Shown here: piece after piece, positions 12,401 through 27,400 of the stretch | Layout of the letters: every line of letters starts with the position of its first letter | Numbering within the stretch: position 1 is the stretch's first letter | Assembly (NCBI GenBank): GCA_949126835.1 | Contig: OX421507.1 | Span: 9,948,121-10,012,120 of the forward strand | Direction of reading: 5' to 3' | Length of the DNA stretch: 64,000 nucleotides | Source: Anisus vortex | Taxonomy: Eukaryota > Mollusca > Gastropoda > Planorbidae | The notes under the pieces: model-generated | Seen by the model: the letters and a program-made list of their open reading frames with translations, nothing else | Database searches by the model: none | Told to the model about the DNA's origin: nothing | Translations under genes and position numbers: made by a program

Positions 12401-15400
12401 ACACATTATCTCCTTTTACTAAATGCATTTTGAGATGATTGTAATGATTTGTTTGTTTACATATTGATATCATTTTATTTCTTCTAGTAGGCTATACTAT
12501 TTTTTTTAGAACTAATGTATCATTTTTTTTAAATATTGCTTTTATTGTTATCATTCCAAGCACACTTATTTTAGCAGGGTTCGTACAACTCCTGGAAACT
12601 CCTTGAAACTCCTGGAAAACAAAAATTTGTGTTCCAGGACCTTAAAACTCCTGTAAAAACTGCATTTAGTCCTTGGAAAATACTAAAATCTCCTTATTTT
12701 TCGAGGGAGATTAATTATTAATTAAAAAATCGTAATCACTGCTCTTAGATTGTACTTTCACTTTTCCAGAAAGCCCTTTTTGCCACTTTTTATTTCCGGG
12801 TGCAAATGTTGATGACACCAGTTACCAGTGATGCCACTCCATTGTTCTTTTTTTTTTACTAGATCCTGTTTTTTTTCCAATCCAAACTTGGGATGTAGGC
12901 TATATAAGTCCCCGTAATGTCGTAAAACAAAAAAATAGCTGTGTAGCGAGGTGTCTGTTTTTTTTTAAAGAGCTCAACTTGGCTTTTCCAAAAAATTACT
13001 CCTGAAAAACTTCTGGAACACTCCTGCAACACTCCTGGAATTTTGAGGCATTTTTTCTGTATGAACCCTGTTTAGTTAAAAGTTACATAAAATTAAAAAA
13101 CAAGAAACAGAGCATAAAATCAAATTGTTGTGTGTGTACATATTAATATTTTCTTCTGCAGGTCTCTTCCCCATTTTACATTTTCCAGCTGTTCTCTGTT
13201 TGCTTATGGTTTGCTGAGTTGTATTGGATCTATGCTATCTGCATTATTGTCATAACTGTCATATCCCTTATACTACAAATTTACCAGACCAGACAGGTAT
13301 TTGTTGCTTTTTTTTGTTTAAGGAAACAGCTGATTAGATTTAAGCACACATTTTGTGATTATACAATTATATTCACTTTGTTCTTAAAATCAATAGCCTA
13401 CAAATAGAAACATATTTATACAAATAAACTATAGACCATACAGAATTTTTTAACAAGAATTTTTGATTACTTTGATTTGTTAAAAATTTTATTTTATAAA
13501 AGTAATAGGATACTTAAAAAATGTTTTATGATGTTAAGTTGTTGTTAAGGCCATCAATGTCAGAGAAAAGAATGAAAAGCCAGTGGAGCACATTAAATGA
13601 AAGCAATGGGAAGGGACATTACTCTGAATCAATTTTGAAATGTCTCAATTTTTATTATAGTTAACTTGTTTATGTTTGACAGATTTAAAGTAATAATTGT
13701 TTCCCTTATGTTCAGTTTGAGCGGGCCTTGAGAAACACTATAACATCAACAGAAAACTCAACAGTCATGAGAGAAGATGGAAGTAAGTCTTAAGATTTGG
13801 TACCTCCATTTTCATTTGTGTAACATTTAATTATATGCACGCTTCCGTTATATAGCTTTTAATTTAACTAATAATACAATATGTAAAGTATTACTGTTTG
13901 CCAAATGAGACTGAATGATTTCCTGAAAAAGAATAAGTAATAGTGAGAATGCTAAGCTGAATGGACTCTTTTTGGGAGTGGTGATGGCAAAGTGGTTTGC
14001 AGCTTACATTTTGATGTTGACTAAGCAAGGTTATCATAGTGGGAGGGGTCAAGCCTTTTATTACTACATTTTCTTAAATCTTCAACTGTCCTTGAATGCT
14101 GTTTACAACAAATTATGCTACTTTATTAAATCCCTAGTACTGTTGTTTCTAAAACTTAGCTTCTACCTGATGCATTTGTCTACCCAACTGAATTGAACAA
14201 ACCAATATACATTTTAAATATATTTTGTTATACAAGATTATTATGGTTTACTATGAGAATCACCATATACTTTATTATTCTTTTTCCTATATTCTTAGGT
14301 TTTGAAACCATCCCAGCTGAGGAGCTGGCTCCCGGTGATATCATAGAGATACCTCGTTTTGGGTGTGACATGCAGTGCGACGCTGTGCTCATTACTGGAA
14401 ACTGCATTGTCAATGAGAGTATGTTGACTGGTAAGTGTAACCTATGGTGTATCAGTTTACAATTGTTAAAGTATATCAAAGTATTGTAAAAGATCGACAC
14501 CGGTTAATTAGAACTAGTTAGTGTGTGCGAGATTTCCTTTGTCTCCAAAATAAAATGGCGTTTAATGAATATTATTATTCCTTGGCTGCTCTATAACTAA
14601 ATACTTAATTAAATAGCCAACCACTTAGGACACTACTTAACCAGTTAAAAATGTCTTATGTCAACTGAATTGTCGACAGCTCATTGATCTCCAGTATCTA
14701 ACTTTTTTGTCTTCTGCATTCTACAATAACATTTATTGCATTTGCTTGTCTATCCATTTACTGATGTACAACACTGTTTCCCAAGAAGGTGCATTAGGAC
14801 TTTGTTGGAAGATGCTCCCCAAGTGCAGAGTTGATTTCAATTGCTATTCTGTCCAGCTACTGCTGGGATAAAAACCCTACCTTAGTCCAAAACTTGTGTG
14901 AGAACAGGGTCTGCCAAGGGCTTACAAAGATGAATCTAAGAGACATATTCTGATCTCATCACTACACCAATAAAACATCACTACACCAATAAAACATCAC
15001 TACACCAATAAAACGTCACTACACCAATAAAACATCACCACTACACCAATAAAACATCACTACACCAATAAAACATCACTACACTAATAAAACATCACTA
15101 CACCAATAAAACATCACTACACTAATAAAACATCACTACACCAATAAAACATCACTACACTAATAAAACATCACTACACCAATAAAACATCACTACACTA
15201 ATAAAACATCACTACACCAATAAAACATCAATACACCAATAAAACATCACTACACCAATAAAACATCACTACACTAATAAAACATCACTACACCAATAAA
15301 ACATCACTACACCAATAAAACATCACTACACCAATAAAACATCACTACACCAATAAAACATCACTACACCAATAAAACATCTCTACATCAATAAAACATC

Positions 15401-18400
15401 ACTACACTAGTGGGCATGGTGGCCGAGCAGCCCCTGATTGTACCCAGCTCTGATGAGTACCTGACACTAGTTTGGGTAAAGTAAAGGCGCCTGGGCATTG
15501 TGCTGGCCACACATCCCCTCGTATGCCGTGGCCACAGAAACTGGTGAATGCTGCTTCACCAGCCCTATGATCAGTTTGGTCCGAAGGGTACTTTACTTTA
15601 CTTTTACACTTATCAAACAAATCAGGAAGCCTCTTTATGTTTCTTTTTTTAATATATTTTACTTGTCAGCCTCTCTTGTGTCTATTTTATTGCTGATGTT
15701 TTTCTCCTCCCAGTTGTGTTTGACTTACCGTATTTAGATCTAGTTGTTTGTTTTCATGGAATTACTCTATAAGTGAAACTTTTTTATTTCCTTACCTTAT
15801 AGGGGAGAGTGTCCCTGTGACTAAGACATCTCTACCCAACACTACAGGCATGAAAGATGAGAATGACCCAGAAGTAACTATAAAGAATCACTCCAGGCAC
15901 ATCCTGTTTTGTGGTACTCATGTTATCCAGACCAGATTCTATGGCAACCAGAAAGTGAAGGCAGTTGTACTAAGAACAGGTAATTTATGTACAGTTTAAT
16001 TTTTTTAATGTAGTTAATGTAAAGTCCACCTTTTGTTAAATTTGTATTGTTGTGCTTAAGGTTTACAACTTTTTATTATAAAATAAGTAATAAAAAATGA
16101 GGAGTTATCCTTCTTTTAACACCAAAGGGCCATAAGCAGTATTATGGTCTGTAGTGAGCCAGGACATTTTCTTTGTGTGATTTAGTTTTCTCAAATCGAA
16201 TTTCCATTTGAATATCAGAAACGAATGTAATTTTCATCAATATATGAATGTGATTGATTGATTTTAAAAAGTTTGTTTTTTTAAATGTAAAGGTTTCTCC
16301 ACATCCAAAGGAGAATTGGTCAGATCTATCATGTACCCCAAGCCTCTTGATTTCAAGTTCCAGAGACATGCTTTATATTACATAGGGATTTTGGCTCTGA
16401 TAGCCCTGGGTGGTATGATCTACACTTTAATCTTGAAGGTAAAAACATTCATTTGTTACAAAATAATACACATTTCTTTCTATAATATTTATACTACACT
16501 CACCTTGCAAAAGGATTGTCGGCCAAATCATGAGGTTAATACTCTGGACTGTCATCATGATGACCCTGCTGTTGTGTAGAAGTTTTGTGATTAGCCAATG
16601 AATGTAATAATCTTCTTTGTATAAGAAACATTTTACTGAATTATTGAAATTAATGATTTATTGAAGGAATCATGACAGATTATTGTTGTGTTATATATTC
16701 AATTAAGCAGAGGATTCTTCTTTTCTAAAGATGTAATAATTGAATTGTCTGATCTCTGATAAGGATTGTGGAGGTGGATTGGTTTTGTGCAGGCCACACT
16801 TTTATATCATCCCCACTAAAACTAGTCATCTTTACTTCACTATATAAACCAAAAAAAATATTTTTTAAAGGGAATTAAATGTATTATTTTATCCTACTAT
16901 GTTATTTTGCCTTCTTTTGATCTAATGTTAAAATTGAATGGTTACAATACTTTTAAATCCATAGAAAGTTTTGCTTTACAAATTCATTACCTATGTTGAA
17001 CAATCTTGTTATTTAATTATAAGCTGCATACAGCTTTAATCAGCTTTATGGCACTCATGTAGCTCATGACCTTAATAGTTTTTTTGTAATGTTAGAAATC
17101 AAATTCATCAAATACCAGTAGTTATTCTCACCTATAATTTTTCTGTATAAGTATATTGGACATTTTTTTTACATGATCCATAGATGTGAGAACCACTTAG
17201 ACTTAACTCTATACTTTTTGTATTGCCTGACCAATCTACATATCAAACTTAGATTGAAAGAAAAGATCCAGACAGTGAAATTGCCATTAGAGTGCTGGAT
17301 CTCATCACCATCATTATCCCTCCGGCTCTACCAGCTGCACTGGCAGTAGGCATGGTGTTTTCTCAGAGGAGGCTCAAGTTTAAAAATATTTACTGCATCA
17401 GCCCTAGAAGCTTGAACATATGTGGTACCATTGATGCTGTTTGTTTTGATAAGGTATATATCAATACATTTTTTTCTGTATTATTTATTAGCTTTAAAGA
17501 TTTGAAATATGATCAATAGAAGAAATTTCATGTTTTGTAGTAAATGTATTGACAATGTTTGTGAGGCTGACAGCAAAAGGGTTAAGTACAAATACATTAG
17601 ACCCAAATTTTAATGTAATTCAGAAAGTTAATTGTCTAAGACCTTGAACATGGTGAATAAAAATTCCAATCTGTGACATAAAAAAAAACAATAAATCAAA
17701 CAATACATACCCCTACACAATTTCATATCAATTTTAATTTTATTAAAAAAATAATAACCATATATAGTTCTATATCCATATATTATTTTTTCCTAAATAA
17801 TTAATGTTTAAATTTATTTATTACATTTAATAGACAGGAACATTGACAGAAGATGGTTTGAATATGCATGGTGTTGTTAGAGCAGAAAAGGATAGGTAAC
17901 TAACTCTCTTTCAGACTTATCGTTATATAATCATGTAGATTCAGACTTATCGTTATATAATTGTTATATAATCATGTAGAATCATATTATTAGAATAGTT
18001 TGTCTAGCCTCCATTGTAAAAATTATTTTTTTTAATTCTATGCATGTTAAATCATTGTTATTTCATAAATGTTCAAAGCTTTCTCCCAATAATCAAAGAC
18101 ATGACTCACCTACCTAAAGATGAAATGTTATCTTGCATGGCATGCTGTCATTCACTGACCATCATAAACAATGAAATCATTGGAGACCCAATGGATATTA
18201 TTATGTTCAATGCCACTGATTGGGTCAGTTTGATTTTGATTTTTTGTTCATTAAAGGCTACACTTCCGACAAAGCTGGCTTTTGAAAAAAGCTGTATTTT
18301 TTTAATTGAACAAAATAATTAGAGATTTGGTTATACGGACTTGGATATTTTGAAACTAGACTTTAAAAGGCTGTAAATCTAATCTTATTTTATAATTTAA

Positions 18401-21400
18401 TGGTATGCATCCTAAAGAGATGTATACTCATACATTTTTATAAGGATTTAAAATGATGTTGTTTTTAATTTGTTGGTTTTGCTGAAGACTGCAGGCACCC
18501 CATTACCTAAATGCCCATTAGGATGAAGGAACTTGCATTGGTCATTGTATATAAAACAAGAACAAAGTCTTTTTTCTATCACCCTAACCTTTAACCCCCT
18601 TTATCCTAGATACATTAGGCTATGGCTTAAATCTTCTTATACATTACAGACGCTCCTTCTATAAAGAAGATTATTGCGTCCTACGCTCATCTGTGGTCCG
18701 TGTCTAGTCTTGCATGCTGGTAACAATATGAAACTTAAACTTAGGCCCTACTGATTATTGTGTTAAAACTCTATTTAAATCAGTTTTGGGAACATTAGTA
18801 CATACTATTCTGGTCATAATTCTGCAGTTTTTTCATCATTAATGAATTTAGCATGGGTGGTCTCAGTAACAGACTGTTGAAATACTAAACTGATGGGACT
18901 AAATCCTGTCAAGTGTGACCTCAGAAATAGCTGAACAATACAGTAATGCTCTATGGAGCTTTAAGACTAGCTTACATATCACCATTTTAAAACTAAAAGG
19001 CAAATAAATACAAATGGGAGACAAAATATATAGATACTTATTTTTTTAATAATTCATTTTTTTTGTATAGATGCTCAAATCTTTGTCCCATGAATCAGAG
19101 TTATGGCATGGCATGCTGTCAATAATCATGACCAGCTGTTTTCTGTACTTTATTTTTACTACCTTAATTTTCTGAGCTATTTACAATTAAAATATTTTTT
19201 TTTAGGACTTAGAAGAACCAGGTCCAGATGAAACAAGATTTGACATGATGACCCCAACTGTCGTCCACCCTAAAGTGGATAAAACTTCATCCTCTAGTGG
19301 AACAGTTACGTTTGTTAAACTTTAAATAACAGAAATTATGTTTAACATTTGTGCTTGTGTGTGTGTGTTAGAATTAAAAGTCATGCCATAATTTAAAGTG
19401 AAACGCTTGGAAAAATAATTTGAGAAAAAGATAGATCAATAACAAATGGTGATCATTTTAGCATAAAAAATATTTTTTATTGATAAATGTACCGTATGTA
19501 TTGCTCAGTAATCATCCTATACAATAACTAGTTTATTTTTATCACCAGTTGTCAGGACAAGATTTAGGCATAGTGCGTCAGTTCCCATTCTCCTCCACAC
19601 TACAAAGAATGTCTGTCATCACCCGTAGCCTCGGAGCAAAGAACTTTGAATTGTACGTGAAAGGCTCACCAGAAATGATCACCAGTTTATCAAAAGCTGA
19701 AACAAGTGAGTTAGACTTTTGTCAGAGAAAAAAATTTATATATCTTTCTGACTTTCGTGTATTTTATTACTCCTTTACTAAATATATTTTTAAAATGCTT
19801 ATTCACTGCTCTGTCCAGTCCCACTTGACTTTCAAGAAGTCCTACAGTCTTACACAAAGCATGGTTACAGAGTGATCGCCCTTGCCTGGAAAGAGCTCCC
19901 AGCTAAACTAAATCTTGTCAAAGTTCAAAGAATCAACAGGTAGGTTTCAATCACAAAGCTGCTGTTAAATTATGTTCACATTCTCTTACATCTTATTTAG
20001 GTTTTGGGAGTCTGCCATTTTGAAAGTCTTGGGTTTAAACAAAGGTACAAATGCCAGGGTTTTTTCCCAGGACTGAAAAGTGTTTCCAGAGCTATCATGA
20101 GTACGACATTGTTTGCGGGGAAAGCTAGACATTTTGCTGGCTGCACAATCCCATGTAAGCCATGGCCACAGAAACATGTTAAAGCTGCTTCAGTATGCCT
20201 TTGGACCTACGTGGTGTGATAGGCATACTTTACTTTGCTTAATTTCTCTAACAGATGTGAACTAAAAAAACAAAACAAATCAACTTGTACAATTTCTAAA
20301 GCAAACAAATAATAAAAAAATCAATAGAAATTCAGCTTTTTTTTTTATGAGTTCAAGTCACTCTGAATCTTATTTATTATATTGTACCCAGTTTTACCTT
20401 TAGTAATAGAGTTTGCTATCTATATATAACTAATCAAAAGCAAATAAAAAAATAAAGACATCAAAATTTCCTTTATTTTAGAACTTTTTTAGAACAAAAT
20501 TTGATATGATTGTAATGCCCAACCAACAGCTAATTACTACAGATATGGAAAAAACTATATATTCATGATAAAATATTTAAAAAATCTTAAAATAATGTGC
20601 ATTATGTTATTAAAAGATAACATATTAGCATGTATTGCAAATGTCAACATCATCTCAATACATATATGTTAAAATAAAGTCTTCTAGGGAATTGGAGCTA
20701 TAAAGGCTATCATGTATTTCAAATGTCAACATCATCTCAATACATATATGTTAAAATAAAGTCTTCTAGGGAATTGGAGCTTTAAAGGCTATCATGTATT
20801 TCAAATGTCAACATCATCTCAATACATATATCGTCAGGTGAGAATAACAAGGTTCTAACAAGCATTTTGGTGAAACGGAGATATTTGAGTTTTAAATTTT
20901 GAAATCTTTAAGCCAATATAAAGTTAGAACTATGTTACATTGGACTTTGTGAGAAGAGGAAAGAACTAAATGATTCCAAATTTTGTCAGATTATAGAAAG
21001 GTCATTTAAAATTATCACAGGGCCCATAAGTTATTTTTTCCCAAAATCGCAGTTAGAACCTTGTTATTCTCACCTGACGATATGTTAAAATAAAGTCTTC
21101 TAGGGAATTGGAGCTTTAAAGGCTATCATGTATTTCAAATGTCAACATCATCTCAATACATATATGTTAAAATAAAGTCTTCTCGGGAATTGGAGCTATA
21201 AAGGCTATCATGTATTTCAAATGTCAACATCATCTCAATACATATATGTTAAAAAAAAGTCTTCTAGGGAATTGGAGCTTTAAAGGCTATCATGTATTTC
21301 AAATGTCAACATCATCTCAATACATATATGTTAAAATAAAGTCTTCTAGGGAATTGGAGCTATAAAGGCTATCATGTATTTCAAATGTCAACATCATCTC

Positions 21401-24400
21401 AATACATATATGTTAAAATAAAGTCTTCTAGGGAATTGGAGCTATAAATGCTATCATGTATTTCAAATGTCAACATCATCTCAATACATATATGTTAAAA
21501 TAAAGTCTTCTAGGGAATTGGAGCTTTAAAGGCTATCATGTATTTCAAATGTCAACATCATCTCAATACATATATGTTAAAATAAAGTCTTCTAGGGAAT
21601 TGGAGCTTTAAAGGCTATCATGTATTTCAAATGTCAACATCATCTCAATACATATATGTTAAAATAAAGTCTTCTAGGGAATTGGAGCTATAAATGCTAT
21701 CATGTATTTCAAATGTCAACATCATCTCAATACATATATGTTAAAATAAAGTCTTCTAGGGAATTGGAGCTTTAAAGGCTATCATGTATTTCAAATGTCA
21801 ACATCATCTCAATACATATATGTTAAAATAAAGTCTTCTAGGGAATTGGAGCTTTAAAGGCTATCATGTATTTCAAATGTCAACATCATCTCAATACATA
21901 TATGTTAAAATAAAGTCTTCTAGGGAATTGGAGCTTTAAAGGCTATCATGTATTTCAAATGTCAACATCATCTCAATACATATATGTTAAAATAAAGTCT
22001 TCTAGGGAATTGGAGCTATAAAGGCTATCATGTATTTCAAATGTCAACATCATCTCAATACATATATGTTAAAATAAAGTCTTCTAGGGAATTGGAGCTT
22101 TAAAGGCTATCATGTATTTCAAATGTCAACATCATCTCAATACATATATGTTAAAATAAAGTCTTCTAGGGAATTGGAGCTATAAAGGTTATCATGTATT
22201 TCAAATGTCAACATCATCTCAATACATATATGTTAAAATAAAGTCTTCTAGGGAATTGGAGCCTTAAAGGCTATCATGTATTTCAAATGTCAACATCATC
22301 TCAATACATATATGTTAAAATAAAGTCTTCTAGGGAATTGGAGCTTTAAAGGCTATCATGTATTTCAAATGTCAACATCATCTCAATACATATATGTTAA
22401 AATAAAGTCTTCTAGGGAATTGGAGCTTTAAAGGCTATCATGTATTTCAAATGTCAACATCATCTCAATACATATATGTTAAAATAAAGTCTTCTAGGGA
22501 ACTGGAGCTTTAAAGGCTATCATGTATTTCAAATGTCAACATCATCTCAATACATATATGTTAAAATAAAGTCTTCTAGGGAATTGGAGCTTTAAATGCT
22601 ATCATGTATTTCAAATGTCAACATCATCTCAATACATATATGTTAAAATAAAGTCTTCTAGGGAATTGGAGCTTTAAAGGCTATCATGTATTTCAAATGT
22701 CAACATCATCTCAATACATATATGTTAAAATAAAGTCTTCTAGGGAATTGGAGCTTTAAAGGCTATCATGTATTTCAAATGTCAACATCATCTCAATACA
22801 TATATGTTAAAATAAAGTCTTCTAGGGAATTGGAGCTTTAAAGGCTATCATGTATTTCAAATGTCAACATCATCTCAATACATATATGCTAAAATAAAGT
22901 CTTCTAGGGAATTGGAGCTTTAAAGGCTATCATGTATTTCAAATGTCAACATCATCTCAATACATATATGTTAAAATAAAGTCTTCTAGGGAATTGGAGC
23001 TTTAAAGGCTATCATGTATTTCAAATGTCAACATCATCTCAATACATATATGTTAAAATAAAGTCTTCTAGGGAATTGGAGCTTTAAAGGCTATCATGTA
23101 TTTCAAATGTCAACATCATCTCAATACATATATGTTAAAATAAAGTCTTCTAGGGAATTGGAGCTTTAAAGGCTATCATGTATTTCAAATGTCAACATCA
23201 TCTCAATACATATATGCTAAAATAAAGTCTTCTAGGGAATTGGAGCTATAAATGCTATCATGTATTTCAAATGTCAACATCATCTCAATACATATATGCT
23301 AAAATAAAGTCTTCTAGGGAATTGGAGCTTTAAAGGCTATCATGTATTTCAAATGTCAACATCATCTCAATACATATATGTTAAAATAAAGTCTTCTAGG
23401 GAATTGGAGCTTTAAAGGCTATCATGTATTTCAAATGTCAACATCATCTCAATACATATATGCTAAAATAAAGTCTTCTAGGGAATTGGAGCTTTAAAGG
23501 CTATCATGTATTTCAAATGTCAACAATTTTTTTTCATGAATAAAGAGAACAGGTGGAAAATGAGCTCAATTTTCTTGGACTGCTAGTAATGGAAAACCAC
23601 CTAAAGCCAGAGTCTATGCCTGTAATCTGTGAACTGAACGATGCAAATATTCGGACAATTATGGTGACAGGTAACAAACATTTGTCCTTATAATGTGAAC
23701 ATTTTACATGCTTAAGGATAGTAAAGTTTTTGTGTAAATAATTCTGTTAGACTTATCCCAGTTTTGTCTTTTTATCAGGAGACAACATGTTAACTGCTCT
23801 GAGTGTAGCCAGAGAATGCAGCATGGTGGAAAAAACGGACAGAATTATCTTGGTTCAGGCCTATCCACCTGACAGGGATCATTCTGAAGTGACCTTTGAC
23901 TTTGTCTACGCAGATGATAGGAATACAAAAGTGGATGAGGCCTTTACACTGGTGAATTTCTTATATTCTATTGTTTACTGTAACATACTATTTAAGGCTG
24001 TTTATGAGCATTTAGAAACCTATAAACTTATGCTTCTTTTTTTATCAGTAAAATACACTATGCACCTTTTTTTTTACAAATCTAATTGGCACTAGGATAA
24101 GTTAAATAAATCATATAAACATTTGTTATTCCATGTTAGATCATGTAGAAAAAACAACCCTTGCCAACCATTTAGATACATTTTAAATGATGTTAAGTTG
24201 TGTGTTTTTGGACCAGTTTAATAAACACATTCAATGCCCAAATGCCACTTTGGAAGAAAGAGAACTATAATGAATTTGTCATTCTTAATAGTTTATAAAA
24301 TTAGACATATAGAATTCTATAATTAAATATTAAATTTTTATTATTATTATTACACATTTAAAATTTCTTTTCCTGAAGTCTAGTTTAATAAGATGTTACG

Positions 24401-27400
24401 TTGTTTCAAGAATCTATAAACTTGTGATAAATTGTTACAGCTTTCTTGTGAATTTGTTCTAATTGTAATTTTTTCATTTAGTTTGATGTGTTAGACACAA
24501 GATGCATATTCTAGTGTAGACCTAACTAGTGTTAGCAAGTTTTATTTTCATCTTGTTATTGTATTTCTAAAAATGTCTTATATAAGTTTTATGTTTTCTT
24601 TTTAATACTTGTTCAAATTGGTTGATCTATTATGACCTTTAGGCACTGTTCATATTACTTTGAATTAAAGGTGTATTTCCTTTCACAAATGTTTTAGGAA
24701 GATCAAAAGATACACATTGACCTTGACAACCCACGCTTTCACTTTGCTGTGACAGGAAAAACGTGGGCTGTACTGCGGTTATACTGTCCTGAAATTTTGA
24801 AAAGAATTGTTGTGAAAGGCACTGTATTTGCCCGTATGGGTCCAGATCAAAAAGGTCAGCTCGTGGAAGTACTGCAAGAAGTAGGGTGAGTTGGAAACAT
24901 CAAGGTCTTAAAGTTGACTGGTCGTGTAAATGATTCTAGCAACTCATTCCAACCTTTGCCATCCTAAATGCAAATACATTTTAAGAATAAATGTCTGTAT
25001 ATACCTATGAACTAAAAAATCTCTCTTACCTTTTTCTTCACTGTGTATTTACCAGCTCTTCCATTGGAATGTTTGGTAAAACTGCCAACAATTGGTTTCT
25101 AAAAGTATAGTTCTATATGTATTTCTCCAGTATTTAGTTAGAATGTATGGTGATGGTGTTTCTAAAAGTACCATATATTTTTTCTCTCTATGTATATATC
25201 ACAGTTATTCTTTAGGCATTTGTGTTTCTAAAAGTATAGTTCTATTTGAATTTCCCCAGTTATTCTTTTGGCATGTATAGTGTTTCTAAAAGTATAGTTC
25301 TATATATATTTCCCGTTATTTAGTTGGAATGTGTAGTGTTTCTAAAATTATAGTTCTATATATATTTCCCTAGTTATTTTGTTGGAATGTGTAGTGTTTC
25401 TAAAAGTATAGTTATATATATATTTCCCGTTATTTAGTTGGAATGTGTAGTGTTTCTAAAAGTATAGTTCTATATATATTTCCCCAGTTATTTAGTTGGA
25501 ATGTGTAGTGTTTCTAAAAGTATAGTTCTATATATATTTCCCCAGTTATTTAGTTGGAATGTGTAGTGTTTCTAAAAGTATAGTTCTATATATATTTCCC
25601 CAGTTATTTTGTTGGAATGTGTAGTGTTTCTAAAAGTATAGTTCTATATATATTTCCCCAGTTATTTAGTTGGAATGTGTAGTGTTTCTAAAAGTATAGT
25701 TCTAAATATATTTCCCCAGTTATTTAGTTGGAATGTGTAGTGTTTCTAAAAGTATAGTTCTATATATATTTCCCCAGTTATTTAGTTGGAATGTGTAGTG
25801 TTTCTAAAAGTATAGTTCTATATATATTTCCCTAGTTATTTAGTTGGAATGTGTAGTGTTTCTAAAAGTATAGTTCTATATATATTTCCCCAGTTATTTA
25901 GTTGGAATGTGTAGTGTTTCTAAAATTATAGTTCTATATATATTTCCCCAGTTATTTAGTTGGAATGTGTAGTGTTTCTAAAATTATAGTTCTATATATA
26001 TTTCCCTAGTTATTTAGTTGGAATGTGTAGTGTTTCTAAAAGTATAGTTCTATATATATTTCCCTAGTTATTTTGTTGGAATGTGTAGTGTTTCTAAAAG
26101 TATAGTTCTATATATATTTCCCCAGTTATTTAGTTGGAATGTGTAGTGTTTCTAAAATTATAGTTCTATATATATTTCCCTAGTTATTTAGTTGGAATGT
26201 GTAGTGTTTCTAAAAGTATAGTTCTATATATATTTCCCTAGTTATTTAGTTGGAATGTGTAGTGTTTCTAAAAGTATAGTTCTATATATATTTCCCCAGT
26301 TATTTAGTTGGAATGTGTAGTGTTTCTAAAAGTATAGTTCTATATATATTTCCCCAGTTATTTAGTTGGAATGTGTAGTGTTTCTAAAATTATAGTTCTA
26401 TATATATTTCCCTAGTTATTTAGTTGGAATGTGTAGTGTTTCTAAAAGTATAGTTCTATATATATTTCCCTAGTTATTTAGTTGGAATGTGTAGTGTTTC
26501 TAAAAGTATAGTTCTATATATATTTCCCCAGTTATTTAGTTGGAATGTGTAGTGTTTCTAAAATTATAGTTCTATATATATTTCCCTAGTTATTTAGTTG
26601 GAATGTGTAGTGTTTCTAAAAGTATAGTTCTATATATATTTCCCCAGTTATTTTGTTGGAATGTGTAGTGTTTCTAAAAGTATAGTTCTATATATATTTC
26701 CCCAGTTATTTAGTTGGAATGTGTAGTGTTTCTAAAAGTATAGTTCTATATATATTTCCCTAGTTATTTAGTTGGAATGTGTAGTGTTTCTAAAAGTATA
26801 GTTCTATATATATTTCCCCAGTTATTTAGTTGGAATGTGTAGTGTTTCTAAAAGTATAGTTCTATATATATTTCCCCAGTTATTTAGTTGGAATGTGTAG
26901 TGTTTCTAAAATTATAGTTCTATATATATTTCCCTAGTTATTTAGTTGGAATGTGTAGTGTTTCTAAAAGTATAGTTCTATATATATTTCCCTAGTTATT
27001 TAGTTGCAATGTGTAGTGTTTCTAAAAGTATAGTTCTATATATATTTCCCCAGTTATTTAGTTGGAATGTGTAGTGTTTCTAAAATTATAGTTCTATATA
27101 TATTTCCCTAGTTATTTAGTTGGAATGTGTAGTGTTTCTAAAAGTATAGTTCTATATATATTTCCCCAGTTATTTTGTTGGAATGTGTAGTGTTTCTAAA
27201 AGTATAGTTCTATATATATTTCCCCAGTTATTTAGTTGGAATGTGTAGTGTTTCTAAAAGTATAGTTCTATATATATTTCCCGTTATTTAGTTGGAATTT
27301 GTAGTGTTTCTAAAAGTATAGTTCTATATATATTTCCCCAGTTATTTAGTTGGAATGTGTAGTGTTTCTAAAAGTATAGTTCTATATATATTTCCCCAGT

